Origin: Thiomicrorhabdus sp965603495
GTDB taxonomy: Bacteria; Pseudomonadota; Gammaproteobacteria; Thiomicrospirales; Thiomicrospiraceae
Direction: 5' to 3'
Assembly: GCA_965603495.1 (NCBI GenBank)
Contig: CBFDDF010000001.1
Span: 558,001-622,000 of the forward strand
DNA length: 64,000 nucleotides
Shown here: piece by piece, positions 60,036-64,000 of the stretch
Position numbering within the stretch: the stretch's first letter is position 1
Layout of the letters: each line of letters starts with the position of its first letter
Position numbers and translations under genes: made by a program
The notes under the pieces: model-generated
Database searches by the model: none
Told to the model about the DNA's origin: nothing
What the model saw: the letters and a program-made list of their open reading frames with translations, nothing else

Positions 60036-61181
60036 TTGCGAATTCTCGACAAATACCTTTATATCGAATTACTGAAGACTTTTTTCGCAGTATTAACTGT
60101 GTTGCTTCTTATTACCTTTGGTTCAGAAGCCACCAAGTTATTGGCGATGGCGGTGGAAGGAAAAATTCCTTCATCCCTGGTACTTCAAGTCTTGCTCCTT
60201 AAGATGCCCCCTGCATTAGAGATAATTTTGCCTTTGGTGGCGCTATTAAGTGTGATGTTGTCGATTGGTCGCCTTTACCAGGACCAAGAGATGGTGGTGA
60301 TGAATAGTTGCGGGATATCCCCCCAATATTTTCAAAAAATTGTGATGTTTTTTTTAGTGCCTTTAGTGCTGCTGACTGCCTGGATCTCATTAGTGGTCAC
60401 GCCTTGGAGTTATAAGACCGAACGCTTAATGGTGGTTGAAGCGCAAGCCCTTACACCCATTTCAGGCATTGTACCAGGTCGTTTCAATATGTTTCCGAAT
60501 GAAGCGGGGGTGTTTTATACCAAGTCGATTTCAGCGTCGGGTGAGCTTTCTAATATTTGGATTCAACGCCAATCCAAGGAGGATGCAACGCAGGATGTTA
60601 TTTTAGTGGCACCGCTTGGACGCTTTGAGTGGCGCGATGAAAAGCTGATGTTAGTGTTGGAGGATGGCTATAGTTATCAGGGAATGCATGGACATGCAAA
60701 AAAAGAGGCCCAAGACGTGGCGGTTCAAGAATTCAAACGTTTTGAAGTACTCATTCCTGAATTGAGTTCGAAACCGACCAGGCCTGCTAAGTTCGAAGTC
60801 CTTACATCCGAACTGTGGAATTCCGATAACTCGGAACACCAGGCATTATTGCAGTGGCGTTTGGTCACACCTCTTGGTGTGTTAGTGCTTGGGCTGATTG
60901 GTTTGAAAATGAGTCGCAGTGGTCCCCGTGAAGGACGTTTTGCAAAGGTGTTTTTTGCGCTGGTGCTCTACATTATCTACAACCAGTTGTTAGTGGTTGG
61001 CAAAGATGGCATATCAGAGGGAGGTTGGCCGACCGTTATTGGTTTGTGGCCAATCCCCGTATTGTTCTTGTTATTGGCTTTAATGGATTTTAAACAAGTC
61101 AGGCTTCAACTATTTGCTAAAAGTAAACCGACTCAATCGCTTGATAATCAAAAGATAACTGACTTAGGAAGTGAGCGCTAA
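60036..61181 (+). CDS. lptF: Lipopolysaccharide export permease LptF
   Basis: One of the two permeases of the LptBFG transporter that pulls lipopolysaccharide out of the inner membrane. It has three N-terminal membrane helices (about residues 10-30, 48-72, 90-115), a periplasmic jellyroll region (about 120-265) and three C-terminal helices. LRILDKYLYIELLKTFFAVL, SEATKLLAMAVEGKIP and LPLVALLSVMLSIGRLYQDQEM are typical. TTG 60036 sits six bases after GGAG and gives the family-like N-terminus; GTG 60024 is in frame but overlaps this ribosome binding site. The upstream region has TATAAT at 59938. It carries a one-mismatch palindrome copy. Confidence 0.94.
   Translation: MRILDKYLYIELLKTFFAVLTVLLLITFGSEATKLLAMAVEGKIPSSLVLQVLLLKMPPALEIILPLVALLSVMLSIGRLYQDQEMVVMNSCGISPQYFQKIVMFFLVPLVLLTAWISLVVTPWSYKTERLMVVEAQALTPISGIVPGRFNMFPNEAGVFYTKSISASGELSNIWIQRQSKEDATQDVILVAPLGRFEWRDEKLMLVLEDGYSYQGMHGHAKKEAQDVAVQEFKRFEVLIPELSSKPTRPAKFEVLTSELWNSDNSEHQALLQWRLVTPLGVLVLGLIGLKMSRSGPREGRFAKVFFALVLYIIYNQLLVVGKDGISEGGWPTVIGLWPIPVLFLLLALMDFKQVRLQLFAKSKPTQSLDNQKITDLGSER
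60777..60788. repeat. One-mismatch palindrome copy in lptF
   Basis: ACCAGGCCTGCT in lptF encodes T-R-P-A. Eleven bases on its left and five on its right match the uvrB copy almost exactly. Other one-mismatch copies are at 3204, 4194 and 43213. Confidence 0.75.
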
Positions 61182-61182
61182 A

Positions 61183-62283
61183 ATGAATCGAATAGAACGT
61201 TATTTAGCACGTATCGTCGTTAGTTATACCTTGTTGGTTATGTTGGTGCTGTTGGTGATTTTTGGTTTTTTTGAGTTTATGAACCAGGTTTCTAAGTTGA
61301 CAGATAGTTATACCTTGGCTTTAGGCGCATTTTATACCCTGTTAAAACTACCGGTTTATAGCTATGAAATTTTTCCGATTGTGTTAGTGATTGGCACTTT
61401 AATGGGGCTGGGAAGCTTGGCAAATCAGTCAGAATTAACGGTATTACGCGTTACCGGCTGGTCGATTAAAAGAATCCTTTGGGCGGTGCTCAAGACAGCA
61501 TTAATGATGTGGTTGGCGATTGCGGTGATTGGCGAGTGGGTTGCGCCAGCCAGTGAAGCCTATGCCAAGAAACTCAGGGCAGAAGCGCTGCACCAAGGTT
61601 TTTCAGTGGGCTCTAAAGAAGGGTTATGGGTTAAGGAGGCCGATCGTTACATTCATGTAGGACGAGTGATGACGAGTACTGAACTCAAAGATATTACCGT
61701 CTATGAGCTTGAGGAGGGACGATTAACCCAACTATCGCAGATAAAAAGCGCGATTTACCAGGATAATCACTGGTTGTTTAAGAATGCCTTGCAACAACAG
61801 TTGAGCTTTAACCAACCCAAAATTGATTCTGAGGAAGCGCTCCCACCATTATTAGAGTTGAAAGTGGATCATGTTAAATCGCTGTCAACCAGTTTTCCTT
61901 TAACGCCGGAAGAACTGCGTAATTTAGATATTGAAACACGCTATTTAAGTGCTTGGGATCTGTATCAATATATTCAATTCTTAGAAGCCAATGATTTGGA
62001 AACCAATGCTTATCAGTTGGAATTTTGGCGCAAGATTTCCATGCCGCTTGTCGTCATAGCGATGATTGCACTGGTCTTTCCATTGATTTTTGGGTCTATT
62101 CGTCAAGTCAGTATGGGGCAGCGCGTCTTTTTTGGAGTCTTGCTTGGGGTGGGCTTTCATCTATTAAATCAGTTGGTGGGGAATATTACCGTAGTTTATC
62201 AATGGCCGGTCATGCTTGGGGCTTTTTTACCAGCCATTGCTTTGTTGTTAGTCGCAACTCTCTGGTTACAAAAAACACGCTGA
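61183..62283 (+). CDS. lptG: Lipopolysaccharide export permease LptG
   Basis: Partner permease to LptF. Six membrane helices flank a periplasmic domain. RIERYLARIVVSYTLLV, LKLPVYSYEIFPIVLVIGTLMGLGSLANQSEL and TVLRVTGWS match the family, and SMGQRVFFGVLLGVGFHLLNQL near the end is conserved in LptG. It begins two bases after the lptF stop if ATG 61183 is used; GTG 61171 overlaps lptF. The stop is followed by a short spacer and then convergent rlmJ. Confidence 0.95.
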   Translation: MNRIERYLARIVVSYTLLVMLVLLVIFGFFEFMNQVSKLTDSYTLALGAFYTLLKLPVYSYEIFPIVLVIGTLMGLGSLANQSELTVLRVTGWSIKRILWAVLKTALMMWLAIAVIGEWVAPASEAYAKKLRAEALHQGFSVGSKEGLWVKEADRYIHVGRVMTSTELKDITVYELEEGRLTQLSQIKSAIYQDNHWLFKNALQQQLSFNQPKIDSEEALPPLLELKVDHVKSLSTSFPLTPEELRNLDIETRYLSAWDLYQYIQFLEANDLETNAYQLEFWRKISMPLVVIAMIALVFPLIFGSIRQVSMGQRVFFGVLLGVGFHLLNQLVGNITVVYQWPVMLGAFLPAIALLLVATLWLQKTR

Positions 62284-62372
62284 GTGTCTGAAGGGTAGAT
62301 TTCTGTTCACAAAATCACGCCCGCAGATTAGAAAACTCATATCGCTATGTGGTTGCTGAGAGCCTTTAAAAA

Positions 62373-63224
62373 TTATTCTGGCACCAGCTGCTGCATTTTA
62401 TAAATCCCTTGTTTGCCGCCTAGTTTTTGGGCGAGGTAAGGCAGGGTTTCTTGCATCTCCTTCCACAATGTCCAGGGTGGATTAATCCAAATCATACCGC
62501 TCGAAGTCATACCGCGTTCAACAGTGTCGGCCTGCAATCCCAGCTCAAACACTTGGATATTACGAATGCCACTATTTTTAATAGCTCTTAACATACGGTC
62601 TATTTGATCTCGTTTAACCACTGGGTACCAAATGGCATAAGAGCCTGTGGCAAATCTTTTATGCGATGCAATTAAGACCTCAACGACACGTTCATAATCT
62701 TGCTTGATTTCGTAGGGTGGGTCAATCAATACTAGGCCACGTCTCTCTTTAGGCGGTAAAGCCCCGATAGCCGTTTGAAAGCCGTCTTGATGGAATATTT
62801 TAATGCGTCGATCAGATTTAAAGTTCTGGTTGAGGGTCTGCTGTTCTCTAGGGTGGAGTTCGCATAAACTCAGTCGGTCATGTTCTCTTAAAACATGTGC
62901 ACTAATCCACGGAGAACCAGGGTAGAGTTGCAAATCTTTTTTCGAGCCTTCAAGAGCATTACACTCTGCAATCACTTCTTTATAACGAGCCACCGCATCC
63001 GGTAAATCAGCTTCGTTCCAAAGTTTCGCGATTCCATTTTTATATTCACAGTTTTTCTGCGCTTCATCGTCCGCGAGTGTGTACATTCCTGGACCAGAAT
63101 GTGTGTCTAGATAAAAAGTAGGATTCGGTTTTCGTGTCAGGTAGTCTAAAGCATGCACTAACGTAATGTGTTTTAAAACATCTGCGAAATTACCCGCATG
63201 GTAAGAGTGTAAATAACTCAGCAT
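62373..63224 (-). CDS. rlmJ: 23S rRNA (adenine(2030)-N6)-methyltransferase
   Basis: RlmJ methylates A2030 of 23S rRNA. MLSYLHSYHAGNFADVLKH at the N-terminus is the family hallmark, followed by FYLDTHSGPGMYTL, PGSPWISAHVLREHD, LHPREQ and the catalytic LIDPPYE (D-P-P-Y). WINPPWTLW ends the fold. Length 283 is typical. It is convergent with lptG and stands alone. Confidence 0.95.
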   Translation of the reverse strand: MLSYLHSYHAGNFADVLKHITLVHALDYLTRKPNPTFYLDTHSGPGMYTLADDEAQKNCEYKNGIAKLWNEADLPDAVARYKEVIAECNALEGSKKDLQLYPGSPWISAHVLREHDRLSLCELHPREQQTLNQNFKSDRRIKIFHQDGFQTAIGALPPKERRGLVLIDPPYEIKQDYERVVEVLIASHKRFATGSYAIWYPVVKRDQIDRMLRAIKNSGIRNIQVFELGLQADTVERGMTSSGMIWINPPWTLWKEMQETLPYLAQKLGGKQGIYKMQQLVPE

Positions 63225-63355
63225 AATTGAACTCTTTTGATGAAATCTTTTAATCGGCTCTGATTACGTGGCTCTTTGATGAGACGCTTTGAGTGAATAG
63301 TTTGAAAGGTGAATAACGTAGGGGGGATTATAAGATATTGTGAGGGATTAACAAA

Positions 63356-63392
63356 CTCTCACCACTTTAATAGCTATTTAAAGCGGTGAGAG
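63356..63392 (-). terminator. Terminator downstream of the phosphomannomutase gene
   Basis: A 15-bp stem with one mismatch (CTCTCACCACTTTAA paired with TTAAAGCGGTGAGAG) encloses TAGCTAT. On the minus strand it is followed by TTTGTTAA. It ends the transcript of the gene at 63478. A second hairpin lies nearer (63447-63473). Confidence 0.65.
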
Positions 63393-63446
63393 AATAGCTA
63401 ATCGAGAGATGATTAGCCGATAATAACTGACTCACTATTTGTATGG

Positions 63447-63473
63447 CAGGCTTTAAGTTTGAGTTAAAGCCTG
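63447..63473. other. Hairpin just after the phosphomannomutase stop
   Basis: CAGGCTTTAA and TTAAAGCCTG form a perfect 10-bp stem with a seven-base loop, five bases past the stop. The minus-strand tail is not T-rich, so it may protect the mRNA end more than terminate. Confidence 0.55.
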
Positions 63474-63477
63474 GGTT

Positions 63478-64000
63478 TTAAGCCAAAATTATGACTTCAA
63501 GCTCTTTAACTTTTTGCCAGACTAAAGCCGAATCGCCACGAGATTCGACATTGAGTCTTAAAAGTGGCTCGGTATTCGAAGAGCGAATATTCATTCGCCA
63601 CTCGGAAAACTCTAAACTCAATCCATCGGTTTCATCAATGGTTGGAGTTTCAGTAGCAAAGTGAGCACGAACATTAGTCAGTATGGTTGAGCTATCCTTA
63701 ACTGTGTAGTTGATTTCACCACTACAAGGATACGCCTTGGCTCTTTCTGAGATAAGTTCGGATAAGCTTTTACCGGTTTTACTCATCAGTTGGGCAATTA
63801 ATAGCCAGGGAATCATGCCGCTATCACAGTAGAAAAAGTCTCTAAAATAATGGTGTGCAGACATCTCGCCGCCATAAACGGCATCTTCTTTACGCATACG
63901 CTCTTTAATGAAAGCATGGCCAGTTTTCGATTGAATCGGCACGCCACCTGCTTGAGAAACTTGCTCAATGGTGTTCCATGTTAGGCGTGGATCATGCACT
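63478..64000 (-). CDS. manB: Phosphomannomutase/phosphoglucomutase, C-terminal part
   Basis: The frame is open to the right edge; about 174 residues of the C-terminal half are visible. KTGHAFIKERMRKEDAVYGG, EMSAHHYFRDFFYCDSGMIPW and the phosphate-binding MNIRSSNTEPLLRLNVESRG match the alpha-D-phosphohexomutase family of the ManB/CpsG/AlgC type. The enzyme supplies mannose 1-phosphate (or glucose 1-phosphate) for surface polysaccharides and lipopolysaccharide core. The catalytic serine and metal site lie outside the window. Whether it prefers mannose or glucose phosphate cannot be told here. Confidence 0.92.
   Translation of the reverse strand, partial: VHDPRLTWNTIEQVSQAGGVPIQSKTGHAFIKERMRKEDAVYGGEMSAHHYFRDFFYCDSGMIPWLLIAQLMSKTGKSLSELISERAKAYPCSGEINYTVKDSSTILTNVRAHFATETPTIDETDGLSLEFSEWRMNIRSSNTEPLLRLNVESRGDSALVWQKVKELEVIILA

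Overview
This window looks like chromosomal DNA from a gammaproteobacterium. The evidence is neighbourhood order: dapF–DUF484–xerC–hslV, an aspartate aminotransferase divergent from uvrB, pilT–pilU, pepA–holC divergent from lptF–lptG, and rlmJ. Base composition is moderate and intergenic spaces are short. A sulfur-oxidising relative of Thiomicrospira/Hydrogenovibrio is my guess, but no gene here proves it. I found no tRNA, rRNA, insertion sequence, phage or CRISPR array.

Layout. (1) 1–3.2 kb: end of dapF, DUF484, xerC, hslV (no hslU beside it) and a small membrane protein. (2) 3.3–8.5 kb: lipopolysaccharide core supply, with waaA, kdsD and a PagL-like lipid A deacylase on the minus strand and hldE–gmhA on the plus strand. 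(3) 8.5–20.9 kb: a full glycogen locus, glk–glgC–GH57–malQ–glgB–glgA–glgP. (4) 21.2–45.8 kb: glmS followed by an AT-rich O-antigen/surface glycan locus. It holds an acyltransferase, a legionaminic-type nonulosonic acid branch, flippase, polymerase, a wbpG–hisH–hisF amidation module, fnlA–fnlB–fnlC for UDP-L-FucNAc, glycosyltransferases, a wbpV-like reductase, a small phosphoglycosyl transferase and wbpM. A frameshifted glycosyltransferase remnant lies between flippase and polymerase. (5) 46–59.8 kb: DNA uptake and repair plus envelope genes: comEA, a periplasmic Lig E-type ligase, an aminotransferase, uvrB, an L,D-transpeptidase pair, an M14 peptidase, pilU, pilT, wzz, holC and pepA. (6) 60–64 kb: lptF, lptG, rlmJ and the end of a phosphomannomutase gene.

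How it fits together: hldE/gmhA, kdsD and waaA make the inner core. The 23–46 kb locus makes the repeat unit, Wzz sets chain length, and LptF/LptG help export finished lipopolysaccharide. GlmS supplies glucosamine-6-phosphate for the amino sugars, and the phosphomannomutase may supply sugar phosphates.

The strongest unexplained signal is a perfect 12-bp palindrome, ACCAGGCCTGGT. It occurs 11 times exactly and at least 4 more times with one mismatch, where about 0.004 copies would be expected by chance in 64 kb. It lies inside genes in all three reading frames and also between genes. Three copies lie within 1.2 kb around comEA and the ligase gene. None lies in the 20 kb from 22.6 to 42.8 kb that covers most of the AT-rich glycan locus. 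This resembles a DNA uptake sequence or a highly iterated palindrome; its function is not shown by the sequence.
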